Shown piece by piece: positions 37,661 through 51,852 of a DNA stretch of 64,000 bases (positions are counted from its first letter, which is position 1; the number at the start of each line of letters is the position of its first letter). The translations under genes were made by a program, and so were the position numbers. The notes beneath the pieces are model-generated. The model searched no databases and was not told the DNA's origin. It saw only the letters and a program-made list of their open reading frames with translations. Source of the stretch: Glandiceps talaboti (Eukaryota; Hemichordata; Enteropneusta; Spengelidae); the NCBI RefSeq assembly GCF_964340395.1, contig NC_135566.1, forward strand, positions 17,322,501 through 17,386,500, in the 5' to 3' direction.

Positions 37661-38987
37661 ATGGCCTCCCTTCGAGAAAAGGTTGCGTTAATCACAGGTT
37701 CGTAAAACAAAAACTGTTTGGTAATGTCCTTCTGGATGTTAAAGCACCAACACCTGATGCATGGTTGGTTGCATTCAATTAATTGATAGTATTATTTAAA
37801 ACAATGACGGTGAATATATATCTACTGTGGGTGCTCTGTGGTTTTAATATTCCTATTTCACTGGCCTAATCATTATAAGGTCATCTGTGTATGTATGTAT
37901 GTATGTATGTATGTATGTATGTATGTATGTGTCTGTGTGTCTGTGTGTGTGTGTACTAGATAAAGGATGGTGGTCTATAGACAAATTACCCGGATTAAAA
38001 CATTATTTGATAGTATATTCAAATTTGGTGTTGTGACCTGCAGGTGCAAGTTCTGGTATTGGTGCTGGAACTGCCAGGCATTTTGCATCGTTAGGAAGTT
38101 ACCTTGCTCTGTGTGGAAGAAATAAAGAAAACCTGGAAAGAGTGAGAAAGGAGTGTGAAGCAAATGGACTACCAGAAGATAAAGTATGTATATTGGACGT
38201 AGTTCCTGGAACAAAGATTAAATACTATAATTTAGAATTGTTCAGTTTACGTTTGCTCTATCAGTATTTTATAACAAACATACTACTGTTAATTTTATGC
38301 TACATATGTTTTCAATTTGACATCGAACCTTCCTTCGTTGGTAGTCGTTGTAACAGTTGACAAATAGTCGTACAGGTGAATTTTCCTAACGAGGATTATT
38401 GTGACTATTATGATCGAGATACTTTGTACAGGAAAATTGAAGTTGCCATGGCGTTTATCATGGCATGATATATTGTACCCCAGACAAACCAATAAATGAA
38501 CATAGAAGTGCCATACACATTTGGGATGTAGTATCAAACAAGTAATCATGTTGATTATCAGTTAAAGCCATTGAATCATCAAGCCCATGTATAAACTTTT
38601 CAGCAAAAGCCTATACTTTAAATATGTACATAAATATGTGTACAGAAATCACAGAAGGAAAACAGACATACATAATCAAGAAGACAACGAGTTTCTTATC
38701 TTTTTTTTAAATGTTTAAAAAATATTTAGGGTCGGTGGTTAAAACTAGGGTCGATCGGGTTATCAGAAACACACATTTTTATTTTATTTTGCCTAATGCA
38801 CTGTCATTGGGTATGGTATCTTGTGTGTGGTGTCTATGTTTTGTTGCATCTGTGTTTATGTAGAAAAAAACAACAACATAGCGCCCGGGTGTGAACCGCC
38901 ACGACAATTTCAATTTCCCAGTATTACAGGAAAAATATATTCACAAAGAATATGAACATTGTTACTTCACAAAATAAAGACTTGGAA

Positions 38988-39048
<61 letters not shown>

Positions 39049-42000
39049 CTGATTGATTGTACCAGCTGCCTCTAAATCAAGTCAAGTGATGAATAATGTT
39101 ACTGATATACCATTGTTTGGTCTGTGAAAAAAATAATTCTGAGACAATAACAAGTCTGCCTTTTCGTAAATGTCTCTGTGCATTACTTACATGTTAGATC
39201 CTTCTCATCCAAGGAGATGTCACTGATGACGACTACTGTAGATCTGTTATAGAGAAAACTATTGAAAAGTTTGGTCAGCTGGATGTGCTGGTAAGATTAA
39301 GGTTATTTCGTGTCTGACTCAATAGATTTGAACTTTATTAGAAAACTATATGCGTCAGAAAAAAAACTGGTGTTATTTAAAATTCAATTAATTAATTAAT
39401 TAATTAAATAAATAAATAATTAATTAATTAATTAATTAAACGTAAGGATAGGAAAGGAAAAAGTCATTTACCATTTGTAATACATTGCCTATGTGCAGAA
39501 AATCTTCAGAAACTTACAGCACCACCTCTCATTTTCTTTTGTGAAATTGCAAGGCCACTGAAGCACGAAAGCTCGGAGTGAATGCAGCGCCATCTCTTTA
39601 CAGAACCTCCAACTTGTCTGATAATTTTAATAGAACATTTTGACTGCAAATGATTATCGCAAGACTTCAGTTCACAAACACTTTCTACAGGTCAATAATG
39701 CAGGTTTTGGATTGGACGATTCTATAGAGGATGTGACAATGAAACAGTATGACGTCATCATGAATACTAATATGAGAGCCGTGTATCACCTTACAATGTT
39801 GGCGGTACCACATCTGATCAAAACACAAGGTTGGTCGCTCGAAATTACAGTGAACATTGCAGATGGGATGGTCGTTATGATTTACTATCTTATTATGTTG
39901 TCAATTTGTAAACAAAGTTGCAAGCTGACGAAAAACATCTGATTACAGTGAATGACAGCATCACAACTGTGATCTCCATACGACTTTATGATATCTTCAT
40001 CTTACTGGCTTCTATGGTAATGACGTTGGTTACTGATTACAATAGCTTGGCTTTAATTATTACCATTCATAGTATAATTGTCAATGTCTGATTCCCCATT
40101 TCAAAAGTAAAAATAAAAATAGAAAATGACACCTTTGAAACATCATCTTTTAGAATTTGTCCCTGATTAATGTCATCTATAAAATTTGCCCCTGATTAAA
40201 GTTGCCTGTTATTTCTACAGGATCTATTGTAAATGTGTCCAGCGTGAATGGCATGAGGGCCGTGAGTATCAATTTTTGTTCCGAATTTAAGAAACACTCA
40301 TTGTCATCCATACACATGCATAAAGCTATTCGAACGTTTATGTTAGTCAAATCAAAATCTATTTCGTCCTTTGTTGATTATTTTATTGAAAGGCAGAGCA
40401 CTTTTTCTTCTGACATGACGAAAAGTGGAGCTTTATGTGAGGTAGACTGCCGGAAACAGGAAAGTGGTTAAATTTGTGACGATGCTCTTGGCTTACAGGT
40501 TAAGTTTACCCCATTGAAAGGCAATCGTCTTGATACATGCAATTCAATATCTTTGTTACCATAGATATAAAGAACGTTAATGAAACAGACAGACATACAG
40601 ATATACACACAGACACAGACACAGACACAGACACAGACACAGACACAGACACACATACATACATACATACATACATACATACATACATACATACATACAT
40701 ACATACATACATACACACAGACCGACACAGACACTGACAGACACAAACACAAACACAAACACAAACACAAGCACAAACACAAACACAGACACAAACACAA
40801 ACACAAACACAAACACAAACACAAACACAAACACAAACAAACAAACACACAAACGAACACAAAAAACTGGTCTGTAGCAAGTCCAGCCGAGTGTTATGAA
40901 TGTTAGTACTTGACCTGAATTTTCTTGCTCACGTATAGAGTCTCTTATAACTCTGTGACAAGTCTATAATTTCACTGATTACTACTGTACTACTTCTTCT
41001 TACAGATTACTGGTTGTTTAGTCTACAACTTATCAAAAGCAGCAATGGATCAGTTTACAAACTGTGTAGCTCTTGGTGAGTCAGGAGTGTTTTTGAATAA
41101 ATAGTTTCTATCCTTTTGATAGTTTCAAGCGTTTTAAATACGACGTGTCGGTCAGCTCCTAGTGAAAAGACTAGTCAGTGTGGTATTTTACAGTCTAGAG
41201 CTTATTGGGCTATGATAATTGGTTTAATTTCCTCGTAAAAAAGTGTTGTTTGTAATTTAGTGGATAGAAACAGAGAAAGAGTAGAAAACATTCTTATGTT
41301 AACATGAAAGTGGTTTTCAAGAACCGTGTGGTTCATATTCACCACTAACCGAAACATGCCATGTATATTACTTACGGGTTTAGCGGGTTATCAATATAAA
41401 AGTCACTAAAATAGGAGAAAGATTTGAAATCATAGGTATGAATCATCTAAACATGTACTTTTTCAATTACAACAGCCATTCCATCTAGGCCACTAGTAGG
41501 CTGAGATTCCATGTAGTCGAGTTAGGGGCAGAACCTAAATAACGCCAACTTTTGTATTCAACTTATCTTACGTGAAACACAACTTAAAAGGTTTACCTGA
41601 CATTTTCGACTGCACACTTCAGTATTTGTCAACAGATTGACCCGCTATTCAGTACACGTGACCTTATCAGTACTAGTGGACACGTGAGCCTAATAAGGGG
41701 TCATAGGTGTGCAGTCGAGAATTTCAGATACAATTTTCAAGGTGTGTTTGGAACAAAAGTTCAATTGAATAGTATGGATTACCAACACAGACGAATTTCC
41801 CTCTGAAAGCCAACCTTTTTTTCCATTGCAGAACTAGCCCCAAAGAAAGTTCGAGTGAACTCGGTAAAGTACGTTTAGTTTTTATCATTTGCATACGTTC
41901 TTTAGTTAGAAAGTAACAATTTATATTCGATATAATAATCTACTATGTCTATGATCATCGTAAATCGACAGGCTTCTTTACGGCACCGTCAACAATACAC

Positions 42001-42896
42001 CTCCAGCATCGTAAAAAAATCTGGCTTCTTCACGGCACCGTTCAGAACGTGGCACCATATTTGACGTTGTATCAACGGAGAACATGTGGTGTGAAATACG
42101 AGAATGCAACAGGAGGAGCAATATATTGCACGTACACAGTCAACCAGACAAATTAATCACCAACTTTATATATAGTGTTCAATTTTCGGTAATTAACTAA
42201 AAACAAGAGATTTGTAAATTTCAAGTTATAAGCATGGTATTGATCAAATCTGCTGTTGCTTTCAGAGGTTTCAGGCATTAAATCAGCACTAGTTTTTGAA
42301 AACGCTTTGTAAGCTATAATAAGCTACTCATAATGTCGCGGCCTTACTCTCCAAACACCATGTATGCATGCTAAAATTGTCCATGTTTCTAGTCCTGCAG
42401 TGATAATTACAGGGATCCATAAAAGAGCGGGAATGAGCGAACAAGAGTATGCTAAGGTATATGTCACATTATGTATGGATTTCTTACGGAGAATAAGCAA
42501 CTATAACATTTAGTGGAAATATTCGTGGCACAGTGCTAACTTTTAGATTGTGCCGTGACTGGCGCGTGACAGACAGACTAACTAACTAAATGCATGATCT
42601 TGACTTGCTAACCAACCGATCGATCATCTGCAGATCTAAATAATTGGGGAAAATAAACAACAATGATATTGCAATGTAACTTAGCTATTCTTTGTCAACA
42701 AAACTCACAAATACATATTATTCTATTGCATACCTAGTTCTTGGAATACTGTAAAACAACCCATCCTATTGGTCGTGTTGGGGAGGTTGACGAAGTTGCC
42801 AACGCGATAGTATTCCTTGCATCTGATGATTCGTCCTTCATCACGGCAACACAGTTACCACTCACTGGAGGAAGACATGTGACGTGTCCACGATAA
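37661..42896 (+). CDS. Short-chain dehydrogenase/reductase 1, 9 exons, complete
   Basis: Exons: 37661-37697, 38044-38183, 39198-39290, 39691-39829, 40221-40261, 41006-41075, 41832-41868, 42393-42456, 42738-42896. The total is 780 nt, 259 aa plus stop. It is a classical Rossmann-fold SDR: cofactor motif TGASSGIG (residues 12-19), R38 in CGRN suggesting NADP(H), D66, NNAG (92-95) and the catalytic tetrad N117, S144, Y157 and K161 (YNLSK). Full length and all key residues are intact. The usual NPG after the sixth strand is NPA. The family resembles animal FabG-like or HSD-like reductases that interconvert ketones/aldehydes and alcohols; the substrate cannot be read from sequence. It lies 4.8 kb downstream of the carotenoid oxygenase on the same strand and has a tandem paralogue at 46680. 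Confidence 0.93.
37889..37955. repeat. (GTAT)n/(GT)n microsatellite, intron 1 of reductase 1
   Basis: Short tetranucleotide tract passing into GT-rich sequence. Confidence 0.9.
38184..39197 (+). other. Intron 2 of reductase 1
   Basis: Contains a diverged copy of the tttagggt-cgg repeat (38710-38790; see 2690-3205) and a (TTGA)n tract at 38989-39055. No exon is present between the donor at 38184 and the acceptor at 39197. Confidence 0.6.
40590..40860. repeat. Compound (ACAG)/(CATA)/(ACAA) microsatellite, intron 5 of reductase 1
   Basis: CAGACA units, then (CATA)n, then (CACAAA)n. The long open frames on both strands here (CVCVCV, HKHKHK) are repeat translations. Confidence 0.95.
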
Positions 42897-44173
42897 TCCA
42901 CTATGTGTTAATCACAGGGAGAAGGAAGTCACAAAATTGATTATGGACTAACTAGGGTCATTATCGAATATATGTACTGCGTATATAACAATATCTATAA
43001 ATAGAAACGCTTTCGCCGTACGCGTGCGAGGTTGTATCAGATCTAGTGCAGAAATTCCAATATGATTGACATTATTTTCTTTGAAAAAAAAGAATATGGA
43101 GAGTACTATGAAATAATATCCGAAGATTTCTGTAAATTATTGTAGTGAAAATCCCATGCACAAAAAATACGCAATTACTAAACTTCAGAGCAACCAACCT
43201 CGTGATGCGTAGAAACACGGTACTGTCAAACTATGTGTTATAGAAATTAACTGAAAAGAGGTTCTGTTAGTTAAGGTAATTGAATAAGAAGAACTAGTAT
43301 AAATAGCACGGGTGATGTGTACGTAATTATGAATGAATAAACTTGAATGTTGGTCTATACATCACGCAGATGAGTGTGAGATGTTCTCACTTTATTTCTT
43401 TTTCAAGTTTGTTTGTTCGTGCTACATATATTTATCCATAGATAGGACGTACGGTCTATGATTTCTCCGAGTAAAGTGTGTGTAAGGAAGGGAGCCTAGA
43501 TTAATTACAGGGGGGTGGTAGAAATCAAGCACAATCTGTTGCATAAAATGTGACCCTCCCTTGTTTCCGTTTTCTAAAAACCCCTCAATGTCACTTCTGT
43601 ATAACATGACCCCCCCCCCCACCCCCCGGTCATGCATTTCAAAAACGGGTTAAAAAGTTGTCAGATTTAAAAAGGACAAAAGTCACTGCATGGTTTTTCA
43701 GCAGCCACATGACGTGATAGTAGGGTATGGCGTGGTAGTGGTGGCAGCAGTGGGATACACAATACACAATTCAAGCTAATGCAACTTTAAGTTATAGATA
43801 ATACAATGAGACGTGACCCCCTCAATAGAAGGATAACTTACAGGTATAGCTGGCTTATTTAGGCCGACTGGCTTGGTCCTTAGAGAGCAGCCAGGGAGGC
43901 ATATAACTGCTGTAACATGCCAAAAACTCCGACAAATTAGAATCACCATGTCGATTTTAAAACGTTTATATTTCCCGAACAAAGAGATCATTGAATACGC
44001 CATCACTGATTAAGTAAGACTGTGAAGAGATGCACTATTGGCGTTTACATTCTCTGTACATGTGTCAGAGAACTAGTAGCCTGTTCACACCACTCTTGTG
44101 TTGCGCTCTGCTATTTCTCGTAGCCACACTGGCATAAACAATGAAAATCACGCCACCAGAAGCAAAACGTTGT
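42897..44173. other. 3' flank of reductase 1, duplicated segment
   Basis: Homology to the 3' flank of reductase 2 continues for about 1 kb (for example gtagggtatggcgtgg at 43721 against the segment near 55902, and the gcagccacatgacgtgatag type region). This marks the right edge of the tandem duplication near 43.9 kb. C runs lie at 43611-43630. No gene is seen. Confidence 0.6.
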
Positions 44174-44315
44174 CTGGCTCGACATTTTTCACGAACACAA
44201 CTGAGTATAATTGTCTGACTCAACAAAACAGATATCTCTTTTGGCAACATAAAGGTTTTTGTTGAGTCAGACGATAAACTTGTATTGACTGTTCGTAAGA
44301 TTTTTGTCGAGCCAG
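44174..44315. repeat. Imperfect 55-bp hairpin (inverted repeat)
   Basis: Arms 44174-44228 and 44257-44315 are inverted copies. The outer 11 bp (ctggctcgaca) and inner 16 bp (gtctgactcaacaaaa) match exactly, with diverged sequence between. The 98-aa minus-strand frame through it is not supported as a gene. Confidence 0.7.
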
Positions 44316-44868
44316 TCGACGTTTCAGGTTCCATTATTCCATTATTATCGGAGAAAGTCATCCAATGTCGTTAACAATATCAGGCAACAAGTGAAAACCG
44401 TACATATAAGTTATCATTCATTGAAGTATGGTCTAATTGTTGAGCACAGAGGACATTTTGCCATGAAAAAAGATTGACTATGAGTTATCTTGAAATGTAT
44501 ATGACAGCAATGATACCACATCATTTTTATTCAAATATTAGCATTCAACTATTCACAAGATTCTATACAACATTTATATTCGGGTGGACAAATATTGTAA
44601 CTTTTCACATACAGAAAATTGTGACCCACGCCACGCCGGTTCATGATACATCTATCTGTCTATACACTACTACATGGTCCATATAGCGGTAGCTCCCTGG
44701 ACTTTTGAGATGCACACAGTTCCTATAAACAAAATCTTTGTTCCCCGGCCCCGTTACGTAAGTATTGGAATATTGTTCTATATATGCATGTAGCTATTGT
44801 ATGAATAGTGTTTTGTGTTGTGTCCACATGTTTTAATCGTACAATTATTAGCAAATAACCTTATCTCA

Positions 44869-44940
44869 TCCTCGGTAGTATAGTGGTGAGTATCCCCGCC
44901 TGTCACGCGGGAGACCGGGGTTCAATTCCCCGCCGGGGAG
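44869..44940 (+). tRNA. tRNA-Asp (anticodon GTC)
   Basis: 72 nt. The acceptor arms TCCTCGG / CCGGGGA pair, with discriminator G. The D arm contains TAGTATAGTGGTGAGT (A box). The anticodon stem is CCCGC/GCGGG with loop CTGTCAC, so the anticodon GTC is at 44902-44904. The T arm GGGGTTCAATTCCCC contains the B box. There is no intron and no encoded CCA. TTTTATTTT at 44945-44953 can end Pol III transcription. All arms are well formed, so it is probably functional. Confidence 0.97.
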
Positions 44941-46559
44941 GACACTTTTATTTTAGGGAAGATGAATTCACCTTTCAAGATGTCTATTATTTGGTAAAAA
45001 TGTTCCTAAATGTGTCTAGATGAATTTGTCTTTGATTCTTTGACCAAAAAACTTTTTGTTTCTATTTTGATATTGGTTTTTGGAGGATATTAATCGGAGG
45101 ATGTTAATTGGTGTTTTGACTGATAAACAAACTTTTAAAACAGACTTGTTTGATGATGATCTAGTAAAGGGCTACTTACCTTTGACTTTTATGGTACAGA
45201 CACCCCCCCCCCCCCTGAATATGTTAAACTGAGTATTCATCATTGGGTAACTATACTATCAGCAACATAGTGTTGGCAGATCATCATATTACATTTCCAT
45301 GGTATTAAAGGGAAAATGTTTTAAAATCAAGGCTGTTGTGTTGTAAACAATATACTGAAGACAAACATTACCAGTAGTGAACTGAATCAGATCTTGTTCT
45401 GAAATATATATAGCTGTAGTGAGTAAACTTAATGACAGTTTTAATTTCTACTTTGAAACCAATGACATTACATGTACCCCATTTCATAACTCAAAACCTG
45501 TTTTGTGATAAAATAAGCACTTTTAAATCAGTTTGAAGATTAAAATGAACAATTATCATCAGGACAAACGTGTAAACTGATCACTGTTTTCGCATACATT
45601 GACAGTTATTGGGTTTACAGTTATAATAACTCCATTTTTAATATTGTACTTTTTAGTAGCTGAATTAAACTATGGTAATACTTCACTCAATCAGGGAGAT
45701 ATACTAGAACATGTGGCTATTGTATGTCAGTAAACAGACAATCATACATGTCATAGGTTTATATATTGTGACGATTTACCTGGTACACATATAATTACAT
45801 CATCGCAAGCCAGAGCACATATTTCTCTCTGCTGGAACAACGAAATATGGAGAGGTACGTGGTTTACGACGTTGTTCAAATTACTGAAACTGTAAATGTT
45901 TGAGAATACAATGTCATTTTAAAGGACAAGAAGAATGTTTCGCGTGTCTCCAGATTGTAGGGTCACTGTGTTTTTTATTTGTCGGCGGGAATGAGGGTGG
46001 GGGTGGGAGTGTTGCAATTGTTTCCTCTGTGGATAAATTGCAGGGCACTATTTTTAAGTTCAACACAACTTCAAAAAGTCACCAGCTCACCCCGGCCGTA
46101 AACAGCACTGATCGCTCCCTTAACAGAAAAATCAACGCAATTGAGATCTGAATCAAGCTTTCTATTAGATGCGACTCTGACACAGATTTTGACATACAGT
46201 GTAAATAATTGCAAGCTTAAACGTTCAAAATCGTTGATCCACTTTTCCATCCAAGAATTGCCTTAATTTGGGGTCGAAGTAACTTTGAAATAATTTTTTA
46301 TGCAGTACGTTTCTTAGACTTCGTCGTAAACCAGTTACATTCAAGATGTAATTTGTGAATTGTGTTACAGTATAGAGTGCTATACTTGTACTGTCAGTAC
46401 GTGTAGAAGACGAGATTCATTTTCTCCCACATTTTAAATGATATGATTTAAGATCATTGTATTTGACATGGCTAGCCAGCAGCACATGCCTGACAACAAG
46501 GCATTGAAAGCTTTATTGACAAGCAACGTTGGGTATTTGAATATGTTTGCAGTGAAGGC
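44941..46559. other. Intergenic between tRNA-Asp and reductase 2
   Basis: A C run lies at 45204-45216. A gccagagcacatatttc piece at 45811 is related to the hairpin at 8998-9045. No gene is recognised. Confidence 0.5.
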
Positions 46560-46679
46560 ATTCAATGGTGTGCGCCACCTACGACCGACCGAACTAAGTG
46601 AAAAGGGGCCTTCCACAAAAATACGAAAGAACTTAATAGCGAGGTTATAGGTTAGAGTCCCACTCGAGGTTGAACACAC
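46560..46679 (+). promoter_or_regulatory. Promoter/5' UTR of reductase gene 2
   Basis: Duplicate of 37548-37660. It carries tgcgccacctacgaccgacc and tcccactcgaggtt in the same order before the ATG. Confidence 0.5.
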
Positions 46680-47711
46680 ATGGCTTCCCTGCGAGAAAAG
46701 GTCGCGTTAATTACAGGTTCGTAAAAACTAGACTTCAGTTATAATGTATAAATGTTCTTTCTGGGTTTCAAAGTACCACCAGTTTGTGTATTGTTACGTT
46801 TGTTATAATGGCTTGGCTTTCATTGACGATTCACAGAATGAATCACTGGTATTAATATTATTGTAGCTGCAATAATCGTAGCGTTTGATGTGATATGGGG
46901 GGCTTGTTTGTCTATTTTGTGCCTTTTTTCGTTCCGACGTTTAACCCGAATAGACGAGACTACTTTGAAGACGTGAGGGAGATGTCAGCGTCTGCCCGTT
47001 TCAAAATGCTGCATGCGTTGCTACATTTATTGCTACTTCTATTTGCGTTTTCGTTACAGGAATTGCAGCGTTTGATTCGGGTTAAACGTTGGAACGAAAA
47101 AAGGCACAAAACAGACGAAAAAGCCATCAAAATCACATCAAACGCTACAATTATTGCACCTAGTATATAGTGACAGTGATATATCTAGTGTAAGCGCACT
47201 GTTGTTGTAATGTTTTGACCTCGCTGACCTATTAAATCAGGTCAAATGTGTATACATATCATTATTGTACGATAAAACTGACGATTGGTCTCCAATGTTT
47301 CTCATTATGTCTCCAATGATATTAAAAATAACAAGGATGAATTCTTTGTCTTTCATTCCAAATAAGCAAGTTTTTTTGACCATGGTTTGAGGATTGAAAT
47401 CTCGTGACTAGATTATCTGGTCATGTTACATTGTAGTCTATTAATAGTTACTATACGTGTAGCCGTTTTAGTTTCTTACTGTCTCTCTCTCCATGGTGGA
47501 GATGATTGAGATGATCACAGCTCGTACATGGACTAGGCTGTATAGCTAGTTGTATTGGAAATCAAACCTACAACCTACGGTCAAGAGAATACAAGAATCG
47601 TGACAAATTTCAAGCTATGAGACATTGGTTGTTGGATATTGTTACAACATTCGAGAAAGAGGCGACGCATTATAGAATATAGACCACTAGAATTATGTAT
47701 TATATAGTCTG

Positions 47712-47749
<38 letters not shown>

Positions 47750-50700
47750 GAGGGGAAGGGAGGGATGGAGTGTGTTTGTATGAGTATGTCTTACTATCAC
47801 TCATATTGTATTGAAGACATACCACGGTGGGAAGGCGGCGATCATTCAGAAGAAAAACAACAACACAAAACGATGAAATAGAGGTAAATAAAGGCATCTA
47901 GCCACTTTCACCATATCAGATTTTAATCAGATTGATTAACACGGCAATGAGGGCTCACCATACAACTATATTAAATAGAGTACAAGTATGTGGTAGATAT
48001 ATCGGTACATACAAAACAACCGCTGTCTGCTCCCAACGCTCTCAAGACGGAGAAAGTCTAGATATTCAGGTGTTGTTATCATGAGTAGTCCAAAGACAAA
48101 TCACCTGGGTGAAAACCACCATTTTAATAGCACATTTGGTGGTGTGATTTACAGGTGCAAGCTCTGGTATTGGTGCTGGAACTGCCAGGCACTTTGCATC
48201 GTTAGGAAGTTACCTTGCTCTGTGTGGAAGAAATAAAGATAACCTGGAAAGAGTGAGAAGGGAGTGTGAAGCATATGGACTACCAGAAGATAAAGTATGT
48301 ATATATATATCTACTCTTTTTATGCTAGTTTTCACATGAATGAGTGTTTGTTCAGTGTGATAAACTCCAAAAAGATAAGTGATAAACCAAATAAGTCCTG
48401 TAACTGGTGCCTGCGCCATCACACAACGACCTATGTTATATGTCATATGAACCATAGCCGCTGAGTAATTATAAGATTAGGTGTGTTTTAATTTAGATAT
48501 TAGGATAAGAATGAACAGTCTATAATTTACATTACAACAAACATACTAATTACTTTGTATGCTAAACATGCCTGCAGTTTGCCATCAAACTTTCCTTCGT
48601 ATTTATCAAATTGTCGTATAGAGGAAATTTCCTAACCAGGATTATTGTCACTATTATGATCGAGATACCATTTCTATGGAAATTGAGGTTACCTTGGTGC
48701 TACCCTATGAACATGACATATTTTACTCACCCCGGACAGCTTCAAATGAAATTTAAATTAAATAATTATAGATGAACCGCACACAGCTGGGATGTAGAAG
48801 TAGACAAGTAGTGATATTGATTATAAATAAATAGTCGAAGCCATTGGAATCATCAGGTCCGTGTATAATCTTTGTTTGCAGAAGCCTGTTTCTCCTGCAG
48901 CACTGTAAAAGAAACCAGTGATGCACTGTGATTTGGTATGGGATCCTGATCCTAGATTCACAAAATGAATTGGAATCTTATAATAGTAGTTGCTGCCTCT
49001 AAGTCAAGTGATGAATAATGTATAATTGAAATGGCATGGTTTGCTTTGGGAAATGTCTATCCAAAATAATTCTGAAATAAGATTTATGAGTTTGTCTTTT
49101 TGTAAATATCTGTGAATTACTTACCTTATAGATCCTTCTTATCCAAGGAGATGTCACTGATGACGACTACTGTAGATCTGTTCTAGAGAAAACTATTGGA
49201 AAGTTTGGTCAGCTGGATGTGCTGGTAAGATTAAGGTTATTTCTTGTCAATAGATTTGAAATTTATTACAGAAATGTATCGCTCATATTTACGAAAACAA
49301 TAACGTAACTGTATAACAAACAGAAAATTAAAAAAGAAAAAAGTCATTTGTGGTTTGTAATTCATACATTGCCTATATGCAGACAATTGATGCATGAAGG
49401 GAGGAACATCACAACGTCTATGTTTTGTGCCTGCAAACATTGGCTATGAGGAAATTACTAGGGCACTGAAGCATGAAAGAGTGTAAACAGCGCCATCATT
49501 TTTTATAAACCATACAACCGTGTAGCATAATATAATTGGGTCATGTTGAATGCAAACGTACGTCGGCAGAATTCAGTTTACATCACTTTGATCAACAGGT
49601 CAATAATGCAGGTATTGGAGAGGGAGGTTCTATAGAAAAAACATCATTGAAGCAGTATGACTTCATCATGAATACTAATATGAGAGCCGTGTATCACCTT
49701 ACAATGTTGGCGGTACCACATCTGATCAAAACACAAGGTTTGTGTATCGCAATTACAGTCAATATTACAGAAGGGGGGGGTTCTTTGTGATTTACACCCT
49801 TCTAATGTAGCCAATTGGTAATCAATAAATGAATGCTGACGAAAACAGATTGATTACAATGAATGACAGCACCACAGCTTAATCTTAATGCGACTTTAGG
49901 GAGTGTTCGGTTTCACTTTTAACTTTTGTGGGGGGCCAAAGGGGTTTTCATCAAAGGGATATCGATGACTTGATGCTTGCTACATGTTAGCACCTTTTAC
50001 TGATTACAATAGAAAGGCCTTGTATTGGGCTTTTGATTCGGAAATGTTTTAACAGTGTTTTTTGCACTGCTATGAACGCTTTAAAGTGGCCATATGATGA
50101 GGATTGGACATTTATTTTTGTTTTTTAATTTACAAAACAACGACTGAACCTACTGGAAATTAAGTTTGAAACAACATAAGCCATGTCTGTGTTTGTAATG
50201 CAATAGAGAGCAAAAAGCTAAAAACAATGTTTACATTTTTTGTTATTGTGCGTACAATAAAAATTATTTTACACAATTTTATTAATCTTCTGCAATTTAT
50301 TGTGTTACAAACAAGGCTTGCCATATGTTGTTTCACATTGATCTTTCAAGTAAGAAACCATGATAAAAACTGTTTTATAAGCTAAACATCCATTGAAAAA
50401 AAATACCCAATCATCATCCATATATGGCCACTTTAAACGACTGTGTCAAACAATATTATAAACAATTGGCGCAACTGATTGACAAAGCACTAGTTCAGTA
50501 CCAACGTTTAATTTTGTTTGTTGATTATATAGGAATCTTGACTATTGGGAGAACAGTTTTATTCTCTTTTTCGTCATTATAAACATTACTTTGAATTCAT
50601 AGTGTATCTCTCAATGTCTTATACTCATTTTAAAAAACACACACAATGATACCTTTGAAATGTTATCATTTTGTCACTTATTTCTACAGGATCTATTGTA

Positions 50701-50778
50701 AATGTATCCAGTGTGAATGGCATGAGGGCCGTGAGTATCATTTTTAGCTCCCATATGGGAGCTGATGTCGTGGCACTG

Positions 50779-50829
<51 letters not shown>

Positions 50830-51779
50830 GCAGAAATTTTATTCCACTGATATCTCAAAAAGTACTGAATCAAATGTTCTGCATTTTACTATGTGGCATT
50901 GTCAGGCTGTAACTTAGCATTGATTAGTAATGTTGAATTGCATAATTAATGATTTTATAAATGGAGCTATACATGCAAAATAGCTGCACCAAGTTTAATA
51001 AACTTGCTACATCTACGGATCATGCAAAGATATAAAAGCACTAAAAGTCGTTAAGTTGTGTCAAATTAATTAAGGGCTAATTTGCATAATTAATGAAAGT
51101 TTGTAACTCAGGTTATGCATCCAGAATGGCTTTATCAAATTTGATGAAACTTGGCAAAGATATTGATCATACAGAGATATGATAGTTCTTAATGAAATCA
51201 AGTACTGTCAATTTATTACTCATTGCACAATTAACAAGATTTGACAATTACGGCTTATGGCTATGGCCCAGAAAGACTGCACCAAATTTGATGAAACTTG
51301 CTAAAGATATTGACCGAGCACAGATATGACGGTATCGAGGCAATTAAGTGCTAATTTGCATATTTTATGAACATTTTGCAATAAGATATATACATCTCTG
51401 AACGGGAGCATTTTCATTTCATCCCTGGTGTTTACTGAGATGTTAACAACCACTTATTGCTATCCGTGCAGTTACGAATCTATTCACACATTTCTATTAA
51501 TCAAGCCAAACACTTCAAGTTGATATTTTGTCTATTGTTTGTCATTTTGAAAGCCAGACCATTTTTTTTACTCCCGCAGGAAATAGTGGGGTTTTATGTG
51601 AGGTAGAATTGCTGGAAATAGTAGAGTGGTTTGCAACGTATACTGTAAGATATGTTGTATTGTTCAACCCTATTAGTAGTTGTACGATTGACATATCTTA
51701 CAGACAATTTGGACCGATGCTCTTGTCTTACACGTGAAGTTTACCCCATTGGAATGTAGTCGTCTCGATACATGCAGCT

Positions 51780-51852
<73 letters not shown>

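Noticed and set aside
40468-40906. Cysteine/valine and histidine/lysine repeat frames of up to 130 aa
   Set aside because: Translations of the ACAG/CATA/ACAA microsatellite in intron 5 of reductase 1.
37661-42896. Bacterial contamination or horizontal gene, because the protein looks FabG-like
   Set aside because: It has nine exons with GT-AG introns and a tandem intron-bearing paralogue, as expected for a native animal SDR.
44065-44361. 98-aa minus-strand open frame
   Set aside because: It runs through an inverted-repeat hairpin and has no domain or gene structure.
46895-47170. 91-aa frame as a transposase
   Set aside because: It covers the inverted repeats of a 295-bp MITE. There is no DDE motif and it is too short.
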